A stretch of DNA of 64,000 bases from Omphalotus guepiniiformis (lineage: Eukaryota; Basidiomycota; Agaricomycetes; Agaricales; Omphalotaceae), in assembly GCA_028554645.1 (NCBI GenBank), contig JAQOOI010000022.1, forward strand, positions 1,488,001 to 1,552,000, read 5' to 3'. The notes beneath the pieces were generated by a model, which worked only from the letters and a program-made list of their open reading frames with translations, was not told the origin of the DNA and did no database searches. Below, piece by piece: positions 1 through 11,500 of this stretch. The position numbers were made by a program, and so were the translations under genes. The number at the start of each line of letters is the position of its first letter. Positions within the stretch are counted from its first letter, which is position 1.

Positions 1-353
1 ATTGTGGTTTTGTTAACCAATCAAGTACAGTGTGCGCCAGCCGTGCTTTCTCTCTGGGTGCTGTCGGTGCTGATGTTAGTCATACAGCCGATCCTGGTGC
101 AACAATGACGTTCGTCGCAGGCGGTGCCCTCAAACCTATCGGCGGTCATATCCTGTCGCACGCATCTGCTACCAGAATTTTTCTTCGAAAAGGCAAATTG
201 ATTGGCTGTCGTGGTGACCGGCACTAACAAGACTTGCTCGTTGCTTCTACAGGTCGTGCTGAAGAACGTGTTGCAAAACTAGTCGATAGCCCGGATCGAC
301 CTGAAAGCGAGGCGTCATACAAACTAGATGAAGGCGGCTGGGCTGATGTCTGA
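1..353 (+). CDS. DMC1: Meiotic recombinase DMC1, C-terminal part (5' end outside window)
   Basis: RecA/RAD51-family strand-exchange ATPase of meiotic recombination; only the last part of the ATPase core is present. Exons 1-31, 88-192 and 253-353 join to a run containing LTNQVQ, then [20 protein letters not shown] and [16 protein letters not shown], ending at TGA 351-353. LTNQVQ and the [11 protein letters not shown] stretch are RAD51/DMC1 core motifs (loop L2 region). The tail [14 protein letters not shown] resembles yeast Dmc1 (ERVAKLxDSPDxPE) more than Rad51, hence DMC1 rather than RAD51. The second intron starts with GC (AG|GCAAAT) and ends CTACAG; only this splice gives the conserved RKGRAEER. 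A downstream gene-free stretch follows. The RAD51 alternative is unlikely but cannot be excluded without the N-terminus. Confidence 0.88.
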
Positions 354-727
354 ATGCAAATTCGTCTTCAAGACTTCAAGCTTCAAGATCAATATGTCAA
401 TGCAATGCTGCTTGCTCTCTAAAACTCTGTCTGCAAACACCTGGCTTTTCTGCTCAAATGCTCCAATGGACAACTGCTGTACTTCTAACCTCTGCCTCAG
501 ATTTCTGTATGATTATCGATGGTCTATTGCTACGTGATGTGTGTATGTACCTACTGCATATGAAAGTACGATTGGGACCATGTGCTCCTTCATAATCTTC
601 CCGACAAACAGTCCGGCGACGAGCGTCCATCAACGCAGATCAACGCGGGGACGCATCTGACATGCTTGACACACGCACGTTGACCGGTTGCCTTGGAAGA
701 TAACGAAAATTCATATCATATATAGAT
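354..727. other. Intergenic region, DMC1 3' flank and RNase T2 promoter
   Basis: No convincing coding exon. It holds the 3' untranslated part of DMC1 and the upstream region of the RNase gene. An AT-rich TATA-like run (tcatatcatatatag) lies directly before the ATG at 728, so the TATA function is doubtful unless the 5' UTR is very short. Confidence 0.5.
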
Positions 728-1974
728 ATGCACCTTCACAAGGTACCAACTAGGATGCTTGCCCCGACTGGTCTGCTCGGATTCGTTCTCCTTATTGTTC
801 ACTCCGTCAACGCGGTGGAGACGTTCGGATTTCAACCAGTCATAAGCACTTATCCAAACCTCACGTCCTGTGCGTTTGAGCCAAGCTTCTTTTCATGCGA
901 GAACACGACAGCAATAAGGGACACTTGCTGTTCCCCTACTCCTGGGGGCCTGGTGCTACAGACGCAATTCTGGAGTACATATACTGGGCTGGAACAACAA
1001 GGGCAAAAATTACCCAAAGGTAGTTGGACGATTCATGGTTTGTGGCCGGATAATTGTGATGGGTGGGGTTGAAACTTGGTTCATCTTGTTTGGTGGCTTG
1101 ACGATGGCAACGCTTTCTCCGTACAGATCTTACGACCAGTACTGCGATTTGTCGAGACAATATGATCCTAGCCCTTCCCCTGCTGTTCTCCCCGACGGTA
1201 CAGTCGTCCCTCCGTATAAAGGCCCGAACATTGGCATTTTTGTAAAAGAGTTTGGGAGGGAAGATCTTCTTGAGTACAGTCAGTTTAATCCGAATGTACC
1301 GTGTTCTCGAACTAAAGCACAAATCTCTGTTTTAGTGAACAAGTATTGGATCAACCAGGGGGCACCAAATCCTGATTTCTGGGGTCACGAAGTACGTCCA
1401 TATGTGTAGAGCTTCCGGGCTCCAACTCAAGTACTTTCTTCGCAGTTCTCCAAACATGCCACCTGCACATCTACTTTCGACGTGGCTTGCTATGGACCAT
1501 CATACAAGACGCACCAGGATGTAGTGAATTTCTTTGACGCAGTGATCCGAGCGTTCCACCAATATCCTACTTTCGACATGCTAGCTTCGTTCGTGTCTTC
1601 ATTTTGTTCGTTACGAGAAGAAGAAATGAATAGATTGTTGTCAGAGCTGGCATCTTCCCATCCAACAAGACTGGTTATCCTCTTGCAAAAATTCAGAACG
1701 CTCTCTTAGCGCAGACAGGAGCTCTTCCGTACCTTGGTTGCACCAATAAGACCATTCTATCCGAAGTTTGGTATTTCAGCCATGTGTTTGGAACTGTGCG
1801 TTGTTGTAGCACCTTCTCTTGAGGTTTTTTTTTAAAACTGTTTGCTTCCAGGAACAATATGGTACTTTCAAGACGCTTGACACCACGACGGCGACTACAT
1901 GCGCCTCTAACGAAACGATATGGTACTATGAGCGCACGCCAAAGTCAGAGCAAGAAGTGCGAAAAGGGTGGTAG
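728..1974 (+). CDS. Secreted ribonuclease T2
   Basis: Endoribonuclease of the T2 family, cutting RNA through 2',3'-cyclic phosphates in acidic or extracellular compartments. Six exons (728-1062, 1127-1278, 1336-1391, 1446-1588, 1645-1795, 1852-1974) give 319 residues. A signal peptide of about 29 residues ends near VNA. The two catalytic blocks are present: WTIHGLWPDNCDG at about 100-112 and FWGHEFSKHATC at about 178-189, with both catalytic His and the Glu. Paired cysteines flank them, as in fungal T2 enzymes, and several N-x-T/S sites fit secretion. The intron at 1279-1335 is a multiple of three, so an unspliced reading stays open there; removing it restores EYMNKYW. Start at the first ATG of the frame; the Met at 761 is an alternative that would still leave a signal peptide. 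Confidence 0.9.
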
Positions 1975-2081
1975 TTGATACAAAAAAGTTCTTGTCAAAT
2001 ACAGATGACATCATGGTCACTTGAGAATTGCTCAGCACGACCATGAGTGAAAATACCTGAGAAACATTTCCATCTACTGCG

Positions 2082-3025
2082 ATGGCATCTCAAGACAGTC
2101 CTATATCCCGTCGATTTCGTTCTATCAAGAAAGTGATCATTGTACTCTCTGGCAAGGGTGGTGTCGGCAAATCATCTGTATCTACTCAGCTTGCTCTCAA
2201 TCTTTACGCATCCGCGCCAAATGCTCGAGTCGGGATTCTTGATGTAGACTTGACAGGGCCATCGATTCCTCGTATGCTGGGTTTAGACGGTCATCCAGTT
2301 CATCAGAGTAGCGACGGATGGGTACCAGTCTTTGCAGATGGGAGTGAGGCTAGAATGGCGTGTATGAGTGTTGGTTTCTTGCTCAAAAAGAGAGGTGATT
2401 CAGTGGTTTGGAGAGGTCCCAAGAAGAATGGTATGATCAGGCAGTTTTTGAGTGACGTTAGGTGGGGAGAACTAGACTATCTAGTCATCGATACACCACC
2501 AGGTATCTCTACTGTCCATCGAATGCTGATTTATCTCTAACGATGAGCACAGGTACTTCGGACGAGCATCTTTCGCTCTTGGAGCACCTCGCACCTGTTC
2601 ACTCAAAATTATCCACGGTTATCGTCACTACGCCCCAAGCTGTAGCCCTTACAGATGCCATGAAATGCTTGTCCTTTGCGCGAGCTGTCAATCTTCCTGT
2701 ATTGGGCCTCATCGAAAACATGAGTGGATACGTCTGTCCATGCTGTGGAGAGATCAGTAACGTGTTCTCTACTGGAGGCGGCGAAGCTATGGCTAAGCGG
2801 GAGGAGCTAACGTTTCTCGGAAGTCTTCCTGTGGATACAGAGCTCGTCACACTCTTAGACGCTCTTCCAGCCAGCAGCAATACCGCAGAAAAACAAAACT
2901 CAGCACTTTTACCCACCTTCCTCCTTTTACGCCAGTATAACGCTACCTCCTCAGCGAAGCTTTTTACCAACATCGTGGAAAAGGTGTTGACTTCTCTTCG
3001 GAGCGAACCTGAACCCTCCGGGTAG
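2082..3025 (+). CDS. CFD1: Cytosolic Fe-S cluster assembly factor CFD1 (NUBP2)
   Basis: P-loop NTPase that, with NBP35, forms the scaffold on which cytosolic and nuclear Fe-S clusters are first built. Exons 2082-2502 and 2553-3025 give 297 residues. The deviant Walker A GKGGVGKS is at 24-31, [14 protein letters not shown] follows, DTPPGTSDEHL spans the splice junction, and the cluster-binding CPCC is at 201-204. The N-terminal four-cysteine ferredoxin-like motif of NBP35 is absent, which separates CFD1 from NBP35. Length is normal for the family. It begins 107 bases after the RNase stop on the same strand; there is no functional link to that neighbour. Confidence 0.93.
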
Positions 3026-4088
3026 CTGCACATTCATATTTCGATCTTTAGGGTGAAGCCATCGCACAACCCAGTGGCGGTGGGTAAAAGTAGGATTTGG
3101 TGGCTCGTTGTCCATTTCAAGCGGTTTATTGACAATCCACAAAGCTTGTATCGGCAGCAACTACACTCCCTGAATCCACACATAGACATGCTCACTCCGT
3201 GGTTGCAATCCAGCAAACATCGGCACTGCACGCCCTGTCGAATGCAATGTGTCAAGAAGGTTCAAGGGGATTGGCTCCTCTCAGAAGAGTCGAGGCTCGA
3301 AGGAGCTGGTGTGTGTGTAGAGGTAAAGCCTACCGTCGTCGACAAATATTCGGAGTTAACAAGCTTGTATGTCCTGTAAGGGCCCAGGCCCTGTGGTGAA
3401 TTTACACTCCAGTCTCGTTCGCAATACGTTATCCCAAGAATCCCGGTCACAATCTGCCGGGCACATTCTTAAGGGCGGGTGTGACAGTGCCAATGTAATT
3501 CTCCGCGGGCACAGTGCGCGCCTGCGACTAACCAGAATTTAATCACCGCTAGAGAGAATATTCGATTCCAATTCAGCTGAACCCTAGACCGCAAGGAGGT
3601 AGAGTACAACTGGTGTGCACGAGTGTGCACGATGCAGGATACAGCAGGATACAGCAGGATACAGCAGGATACAGCCTTCCGCCACCATCAACGGCTGGGG
3701 ATAATGACGAAAGTGAATATTTAATTTGATAAGTGAAGAGATAAATGACAAAAATACGGTTACCAAATAAGGAAGGTGCCAATTGCCTCGAGGCGGTATG
3801 TTCGAATTTCTACAAAAGGTAACTTTCGACGCGTTCATGCATCTCCCACTCGACGCGTTCCTCTCTTTCTTCTTCCCATCATCATGCCATTCTTCTGACC
3901 CTCCTCGTGCCCCTCCCCGTCTTTTTTTTGCAGCCAATTTTTCGTTCTTGCTTCACCCCTGCTGCATTCAACTCCCAAGTTCTGCTTTTCTTCACGCCTT
4001 ACAGACTATTTGATTTTACGCAAACCGCTACGACACCTTTCTCAATCAACAGGTAGGACTCTCTCCTGTCATTTGAAATCGATTAATA
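3026..4088. other. Intergenic region with 10-bp tandem repeat and paired ACGCGT boxes
   Basis: About 1.06 kb without a supportable gene; the open frames here have no recognisable family and no splice context. It contains four head-to-tail copies of GCAGGATACA (3634-3673). In the last 260 bases, upstream of the gene at 4089, two TCGACGCGTTC elements (ACGCGT at 3829-3834 and 3853-3858) sit 24 bp apart, followed by pyrimidine-rich promoter-like sequence. ACGCGT is the core of the MluI cell-cycle box bound by MBF in fungi; that it works here is inference. Confidence 0.55.
3634..3673. repeat. Four perfect copies of a 10-bp tandem repeat
   Basis: The unit GCAGGATACA is repeated four times without mismatch, followed by GC of a fifth. 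Just upstream TGTGCACGA occurs twice (from about 3615 and 3624). It looks like a short replication-slippage minisatellite. Confidence 0.9.
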
Positions 4089-5662
4089 ATGGAGAAATTG
4101 CAGGTCATCAACATGATGTTGACCTTGGATGATACGCCATACACCACCCCGGAGGAGGACCCTTTTAACATTCGGCCTTTGTTGGCTCAGCCACGCCGAA
4201 GGCGATCCAGCATGCTCAACAAATGGATTCAGGAGCAACAAATCCATCCTTCCGAATCCCATGATGTACTGGAACCCCGAGACTCTCCCTCCAAACACCT
4301 GAATCCGTATCTCGCTTACCCTGATCTTGGGCAAGTCACGTCTCAGTACCATGGCTCTGCTGTGACAATAAATAGTTATGACCTGGTTGATGATGAAGAC
4401 ATTCCCAAAGATCTCATCCCTGAAGTAAGTGTTCGAGGTTCACCTCGCTTACAAGTTGCTGAGACTCGACCGCAGATACCTATAGTACCTCCCTCAACCC
4501 CAACCACGCCGTCTCAGAAATCAAAGTTCTTTGGGACACCCACCTCTTTCCGCAGTCTACATATTCCTTTTCGTCCGAGCACTCCTCGACAACTCGGTTC
4601 AACGACGGAAACGCTCTCCTCTACGCCCTCTCGCATGTCATTTCTTCCTCTAGGGTCTCGTTTTGGCCCAGGATCCGGAAGAAATACTCCGAAACAACAC
4701 ACTAGATCTGCCAGTGCCTCTGCGATTCACAATTCTTCAGCGTCCACAGTTGATTCACCTCCATCGGGTAAATGGCGGCCAAGTGTACTAGATTACTTCA
4801 CCTCTAGTGCCACGTCTCAGGTCTCTGTGCTTCCTTCTGAGACACACTCTTCGCCCTCTCGTCCTAGCATGTCCTCAAGTACTACCGCCACTACCTCTAC
4901 TTTTGCTACTGTGACGGATGGTGATCATCTGGCAACTCCTATCAAAGCCTCGTATGGTGGTGGATCAGCGTCTCTTCGATTGCGGTCTCCTTCGCATGGT
5001 AGTGTGTTGCGAGCCAGTAACGCAGTACCTAGCCTGTTGGAGAAAGATGATGAAGGATCATGTGCAGCATCAACAAGCAAATCCAATAGTCTACGGGTTC
5101 CCCTTGCTCTCAAATCAGTTTCGCGGCTTGCGGGGTTGAATATTGACGTGGACGAGGTTCCAGATGAAGACGAACAAGACTGTGATAGTGAAGTAGCGCA
5201 AACTAGGGTCGTCGTGCATGAATCTACGCGCCCAGAAGTTGCGTTCTCCTCTGGGAAAGGAGGTCCGCCTCGAGTATCTTTCTCTGCATTGAGCGCAAAA
5301 AACCAGAAAAAGAAAAAGCTCGTTATTAGCGGCATTGCGCCCAATGATCGCCGCAAATTTGAAGGGGCTAAGCGGTGGTGTGAGGTACTTTGAAACGTGC
5401 TGCCTTTCTTGCCTGCTTGCGCTGAACCCTTCTTTCCCGTAGAGCTTTGGCGAAGTCACTCACATAATGAGAATGCCCAATGGCGACCTTCACGTACATT
5501 TCCGTAGTGCTGACGTCGCTGATACCGTACGTTGTTTTGTTTCGCGTAAAAATGTGTGCTGAATTGTAGCTTTTGTGACAGGTTTGCCGCCTCCGCGCAA
5601 AAGTATTCATTGCCGGCGTAGGCAGCGTCAACCTATCCTGGTATACCGGCAATAAACGATAA
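4089..5662 (+). CDS. Disordered protein with C-terminal RRM-like domain
   Basis: Unrecognised protein of 486 residues from exons 4089-5384, 5443-5526 and 5582-5662. The first 400 residues are low in hydrophobics and rich in Ser, Thr and Pro, with many S/TP dipeptides (possible CDK or MAPK sites) and a basic RRRRSS patch near residue 38. The last 75 residues, starting at KKKKLVISGIAPND, read like a single RRM-type fold: beta-1 LVISGIAP, an alpha helix with RRKFEGAKRWCESFG, then a THIMRMPNGDLHVHF strand and a WYTG end. The two small 3' introns interrupt this domain. Function unknown; RNA binding is inferred from the fold-like pattern only. Two ACGCGT boxes lie about 230-260 bp upstream, so cell-cycle control is conceivable. 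Confidence 0.7.
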
Positions 5663-6574
5663 AATCGCCAGTTCTCTTTTCCTTTTTTGTTTGGAAGGTG
5701 ATGCCCATTCCTTTCTACTGATCTTAATATTTGTTTACTTTTTTTTTTCCATTACAGGCATCTGTAACATTCGAGCAACCATGTTCCCATTGCATTTACT
5801 CATACAGGACACCTAATCTGTTCACTTCTTCTGTGCATATGTTCACGACCTCGCCCCGAACCCTGACGACCATAACGTCCAATTATGCGTTTCCCATGTA
5901 CAGATCTTCCAAGTATGCCGTAAGTTCAGCCTCGTTCTCAAGGTTAACGGTGATTTCAACGTCCCCCTAGGTTTATGCCGTCACCTCATTCATCTACCCT
6001 ACTGTGAATATGTTACTGGTTAGCCACTTAGGCATCTTCAGGACTAGTTTCAAAAGAACGCAATACATTCATCCTAGCATACCCCTCATAATCATGACAC
6101 ATACCCTCTGTGTACTTATCACTTCCCCTCCTCTCCCAGATGTATATCGTGGATTTTCGTACTTCATAAATACGATGCTCCCTTCTTCTCTTCGTTGTGA
6201 ATCCTGTACATATATGTCTATACTGTATACGTAGAAGTAAGCAAAGATCCTTCCGTTGCAACAATGTCTGACAGTCAAAGCGACTACTCTGAAGCTCAAT
6301 GGGTTTTCGGCTGAACAAGTAGTATATGAAGTGTCGCGATGGATTGTTATAGAACCTGTAACTTTGTTGTAGCAACCCCTTTGCGGATTGAATATTTGAA
6401 GCTAGTTCAAATAGTAAATCGAGCGCTCGTCGGATGCCCTCCTCCAATTGGCCTGTCACATGTCAGCTTGCATGGCAAAGTTAAAGAGACTTATGACGCC
6501 TAAGTAGCATCTGATCGTAACAATCAACTAATGGCTACCTATATATCTGATGTACTCTTCGCTCTCTCTTCTCA
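5663..6574. other. Intergenic region, no gene seen
   Basis: About 0.9 kb between two plus-strand genes. Frames of 60-140 codons exist on both strands, but none shows family motifs or spliceable continuations. It probably contains the 3' UTR of the RRM-like gene and the promoter of the lipase gene. Confidence 0.5.
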
Positions 6575-8177
6575 ATGTCTATACCCTCCCTAGAGCCTGA
6601 CTTTAAGCAAACTGATCCTCCATGCTTGCCTCTGGTTGTTGTAGAAGGTTTCCTCGGACGTACAGGAGCGTTGCTTTGGGGAAATTTTGAGGCGTATCTA
6701 AACTGGGAGTCTAGTGAAGGTTGTAGACGGGAAGTAATATTCACAAAGTAAGTTCATTTCCCTCGTTGTTTCCTGCAATTGACATCCATGTTGTAGAGTG
6801 GGACCCGTGAGTTCGCTGCATGATCGAGCTTGCGAACTGTACTATTCCTTAGTCGGTGGTACCGGTGAGTCTCAAGTACTGGCTATCACTGAACTAGGAT
6901 TAAATCGGATTTTTCTTGCCCGGCCCTTGTTGTAGTTGATTACGGGGAAGAGCATAGTAAGGCGCATGGTCATTCTCGGTATGGTCGCACCATTGCTCGA
7001 GGACTGTATGCCCAATGGTCCCTAGAATACCCCCTCCATTTCTTAGGTCACTCTATAGTATGGCACACGAGTTTCATGAGATTCCTCAAACTCACATTGG
7101 TTTAGGGCGGTTCAACAATAGTAAAACTCCAACACCTTTTGAAACAACGTCATTTCGGTGCTCGTGCACACCCGGACATGATACGGTCCATAAACAGCAG
7201 TATGGCTTCATTCTCTTGTAATGCATGTCATTCTCATCGTCATACAAAACAGTTTCTGCTCCGTTCAGAGGCACGCAAATAGTCTATGCAATGGGCGAAC
7301 GCGCGGACGCTGCACCGGCCGTTAGATCGTTCTCTTTGGGCTCTTTCCTTGCAAAGGGCGTTCAAGTCATATCTTACCTGTCGCCTGTCCTGCCTCAAGC
7401 CTTTGATCTACACACAGAGTCTCGTGCAATGTCTTATCGAGACATGTCACTTATTTCTCTCCTCAAGCAACTGTGGAAAAGTGACTGGGCCGAGGGCAGA
7501 GATGCCACACCTTACGACGTCACTTTTGAAGCGGCCGATGAGCGTGAAGCAAATTTGGAGGGTGAACCAAATACAAGAACGTACTATCGAAGTTATGCCA
7601 CGTATATGGTAGATCTCACTTTATCATTTGTTTGTCTTCCCCCGAGCTGACTTCTCGGCAGACTAAGAAGGTTGTTGGGAATTCAACTCATATACCCTCT
7701 CTCGCGTACTTAGTGGTGGCACCGCTGTATTTCACAGCAAGAGCAATTGGCTCATTCGATTTTTCCTCGCTACGCCCCGTGCCTTCGTTCATGCAACGTT
7801 CAACTCTCATAGAACGTGACATCAAACCATCAGCGGACGTTGAGCAAAATCTTTTCTCCGCTGAGCTTGGTGAAGAGTTTCGTGCAAACGATGGTGTAGT
7901 ACCTCTGTTTTCGCAATGGCATCCGTTTCCCTGCAGGTGAGTTGTTCCCGTAAGAGCATTGCGACTCGGAGTGCTCACCGATGCTGAATATAGTAAAGTC
8001 AAATGTCAGCACTTCCAGCCCAAACGCGGCCCAGAGCCTGGAGTTTGGTATGTAGAACAGACGGAAGGAGTCAACCATCTTTCAATAGTTCCGTTCTGGG
8101 TATCTTCTTCCCAACAGAGAAGATATTGGATTCATTTAGGTCGGTGGTTGCGAGAAATTGATAGTCAGATGATATAG
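6575..8177 (+). CDS. Bacterial-type (family I.5-like) triacylglycerol lipase
   Basis: Alpha/beta hydrolase of 423 residues, from exons 6575-6747, 6797-6864, 6936-7057, 7106-7199, 7253-7608, 7662-7936 and 7994-8177. It begins with VVVEGFLGRTG (oxyanion-hole loop); VGPVSSLHDRACELYYSL, VDYGEEHSKAHGHSRYGR, the nucleophile elbow GHSIGG (interrupted by an intron after GHSI) and SISAPFRGTQ follow. A DGVVPLFSQ block and the presumed catalytic His in NHLSIVPFW close the domain. This order is that of the staphylococcal/Geobacillus thermoalkalophilic lipases, which also occur in some fungi and plants. No signal peptide is visible, so an intracellular role is likely. The ATG at 6575 is the first one in frame. 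The substrate is inferred from the family. Confidence 0.85.
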
Positions 8178-8585
8178 TATTTACGTTCCTCACTTGTACT
8201 GTCCACCTGGACGAGTCCGACACACAACATATAGAAAGATGTATTACAACAGTGACAAAGTGTATTGTTTTATTTGTGTTCCAAGGACGGCATTTTATAA
8301 AATGAAGAGGGTGAAACGGTTAGGAAAACGTGATAGCGGAGGACAGCAGACAAAGAAATCACTATGAAGGAAGTAACGTACAAAGTTTCAAACAACGATA
8401 GCAATGAAGACGGAAAGAAAACAAATATTTGTATAGAACGTCCATGACTAATACGAAATGGTTCTTTTTTTCAATCGGCATAGTAGAACAAGTGACGATT
8501 GGAGAAATTGTCTATGCACAAAGATAAGAATGAAATAGGAAGAGCACAATGGAAATGGGCGAGAATGGTTAAAATCAAAGAAAAA
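8178..8585. terminator. Convergent 3' region between lipase and RRM gene
   Basis: About 400 AT-rich bases between the stop codons of two converging genes. No coding exon seen; it must carry both 3' UTRs and polyadenylation signals. Confidence 0.5.
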
Positions 8586-11500
8586 TTAGGAGATGAAATT
8601 TTTCGGAGTATCTCGACGGGCATTACCCCATTGATTGTAGTCTGCAGAATTCCCGTTACCATTAAGCTGCTCCATGCGAGTGTGATTGTCTGCGAAGGGG
8701 AGAGCTCGTGGATTGCGGTTCGGAGTTCGACGCCCGTGAGGATTGCGATGGCCGTTGAAGTGGTCGCGACGTCCACCCTGACGCTTGTTGAGTGCCCCAG
8801 TACTGTCGTGATGACTTCGGTAAGGTGATCCATTTGCGATTGGCATACCCATTGAAGGAGGAATCATCTGGTGTGGACGACTCAGAGCGAAGGAGGGGCC
8901 AACCCCTGAATGACTAGGTGGCATCCAGTTAGGCACAGGCACAGGCATTCCCAGAGGATATACAGGTGCTTGGTATAGACCAGCAGGTTGCCCGTTTCTT
9001 GGTACTTGGTTGACGGTGAATGGAGGCGGAGGATAGGGTGGCCAGACTGGAGGGACTGGAGACGCAAGAGGAGCAGATGCGACCGGAACACCAGCGGAGA
9101 CACGGGACTGTGAGGAAGCACCTGGACCTGCTTGCCTGTTTGACATATATTGATCAATTGCTTCAGGCGGATAAACTGCTATTAGAGTGCCTTGTTCATG
9201 CTGGAGAAAACCGGCAGGCATTACGGGTGCTTGTCCGTGTGTCGGCAGCTGCATCTGTGAGGCGGAGTGATCGTCGCTGGGTACTCTGCTGTGGTATCCT
9301 GGATAAGGTAAATACTACAGTAAAAGTCAGTATGTTGCAATTCGAGTACAGAAAGCTTCCTTACACCGTACCCCACAGGGGCCCACGCGCCAGGGCTTGG
9401 AGGCAGGGTTCCGTTGGAGTCTGACGCACCAGTGCTGGGATGGCGCTGGGGTTGTCCGTTTGGCAACGGGTACATCGGGTAGCCAGCAACGTAAGGCATT
9501 GGGTACTGCATATGAGGGTAAGGTTGTAGTGGCCAAGAGGGGTAGTAACTTCCTGGGACATGAGTAGGTGGCCCACTCGGCATAGTTTCTGGTCCTACAA
9601 AGGGAACTGGCGGAGGGGTGACATTTGTAGATGATGTCTGAGTTTCTCCAATCTCATACCATTCACGATAGCGCTGTGTATGTTCCAATGCGTTAGAACC
9701 TGGAGAGGCGGCGGCTTGTCCAGGTTCAGTGGTTTGCGCCTGGTTTGTCTCTACATTCGCCAATTCACCAGCAGCTGGAGGGCTGGGTGCAGAAACGTCG
9801 GAGTGTTCGCAAACGGTTTCTTGATACCTTGCATCATTAGGAGAGCCCGGTGTACTGCTCTCAGTGCTGCCGAACTTCTCTCTGGAGTGGCCGGCTTCAA
9901 GGTTTTGGCGGTAGTGGAATACGCCATGGTGGTGGTTGAAACATCGGCCGCGGCCGCCTCTTCCAGGACGCCAAGCTCCACGAGGAGGGTTACAATCTCG
10001 AAATTGAACCCTCATGGCACGACCTTCGAAGACGTGATTATGCTTGCAACATTAAGTGTTAGTCAAGGACAGAGAAGACAGCAAGAAGATGGCTAACCTC
10101 TTCTTGCACGGCACGAGCAGGGGACTCTGTGTTATTGAATTTTACAAAAGCGAACGCCGCCTTTCCTCCACCTGGAAAGTGCCATGTAAGGCTTAGCACA
10201 CGCATGAGCTATGACAAACGTACTAGGTCGAATAACCCGGACACTTTCAAGACCACCGAACCTTCGAAAGAAGTTCTCAACCTTTGCTTCATCCCAAGCT
10301 CCGGGTCCGTACATCTCCAGCCCACCAACAAACAAAGTTGTGGGGTCCAAGGCCCTTTCACTTGGCATTCCTTCATAAAGACCAAATCTGTCATTCTCGC
10401 CCTCGTCTTTGGAAAAGAAAGCGGGTCTTTCGCTGAGATAAGCGGTTGGCGTGGGGGGAAAGATGGAACCCGGTGTCTTTGGCGTCACAGGGGACCTGTC
10501 CAGAGCAGGAGTATTGTCCAACTCATAGTCTTGTTCATCTTCAGGATGATCAGAAGTCGTGGTGATAGGCTGTCCCGAGTCAGATCTGAAAGACTGCGTG
10601 TTGTTCAACATGTCGAGAACATCACTTCGAGAAGGAACATCAAGAGAGTGAGATTCGGAAGAGGTGCTATGAAACCAACGAAGCACATCAGCAATCAAAA
10701 CGTGCTCGAAGTTATTATTGGCAGAAGGACAACGCTAAGAAGGCACTCACCCATCAAGGAACCCATCATTTAACTTCTGTGTAGATGTAGACGTTGGCTT
10801 CTGTTCAACCCAAACCCCATTTAAATCTGATCTATGCTCGTTCTTGCACTCAACGAGTGGAGGGAAATCCGCCTCAAACCATGCAACGCTTTGATTGGAA
10901 GTAGTGTCAACAAGAGTAGATGTGGAAAGATCTCGAGACGAATGCTGCACCATCGCTCGCCACTGCTGCTGGGCTCCGATCGTTGGAGAAAACGGCGTGT
11001 GAAGGTCAGCATCGGCGACGATAGAGTGCTCGTTGATCGACGGTACCCGCGAATGTTCTGACCCGGACGTAGTAGCCGCGGACCGTCTTTGAGCATACAT
11101 CGGGTAGGGTGCAACATTGGCATAATTCAAACGACCAGAATTAGCAATGTCACGATCAGAGCTGGCATACGAGGGCGGAGAATGGGCCCAGGTTACCGTG
11201 AGGTGAGGAACTCGGCGAAGAGTCTACGCAAGAGCAGACAGCATCAGAGTGGTACCAACGTTCAGGAAATGTACTGACCATGAGGGCACTGACGCAGTCA
11301 TCGCGATGGGCCCACTTGACCTCGTAGCAGCCGCCGTCCATATTCGGCTTGCGAGGAGCATCGTGTGGGCTAGGAAACACAGTCGCGATCGTGTGGTCAC
11401 CGCCGTTTCCTAGCGCCGAAGAAGTGAGATGTCATCCAGTATGAGAAGGATTAAACGGCTGTACCAATTTCTCCGTACGCTTTGAAATATTCTAAAGTAC

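Noticed and set aside
3053..3379. 108-codon frame after CFD1
   Set aside because: No recognisable family, no spliceable extension, and a competing minus-strand frame of similar length; treated as 3' flank.
8499..8828. 109-codon plus-strand frame at the end of the RRM gene
   Set aside because: It is the shadow of the last RRM-gene exon, whose reading continues without break through spliced exons.
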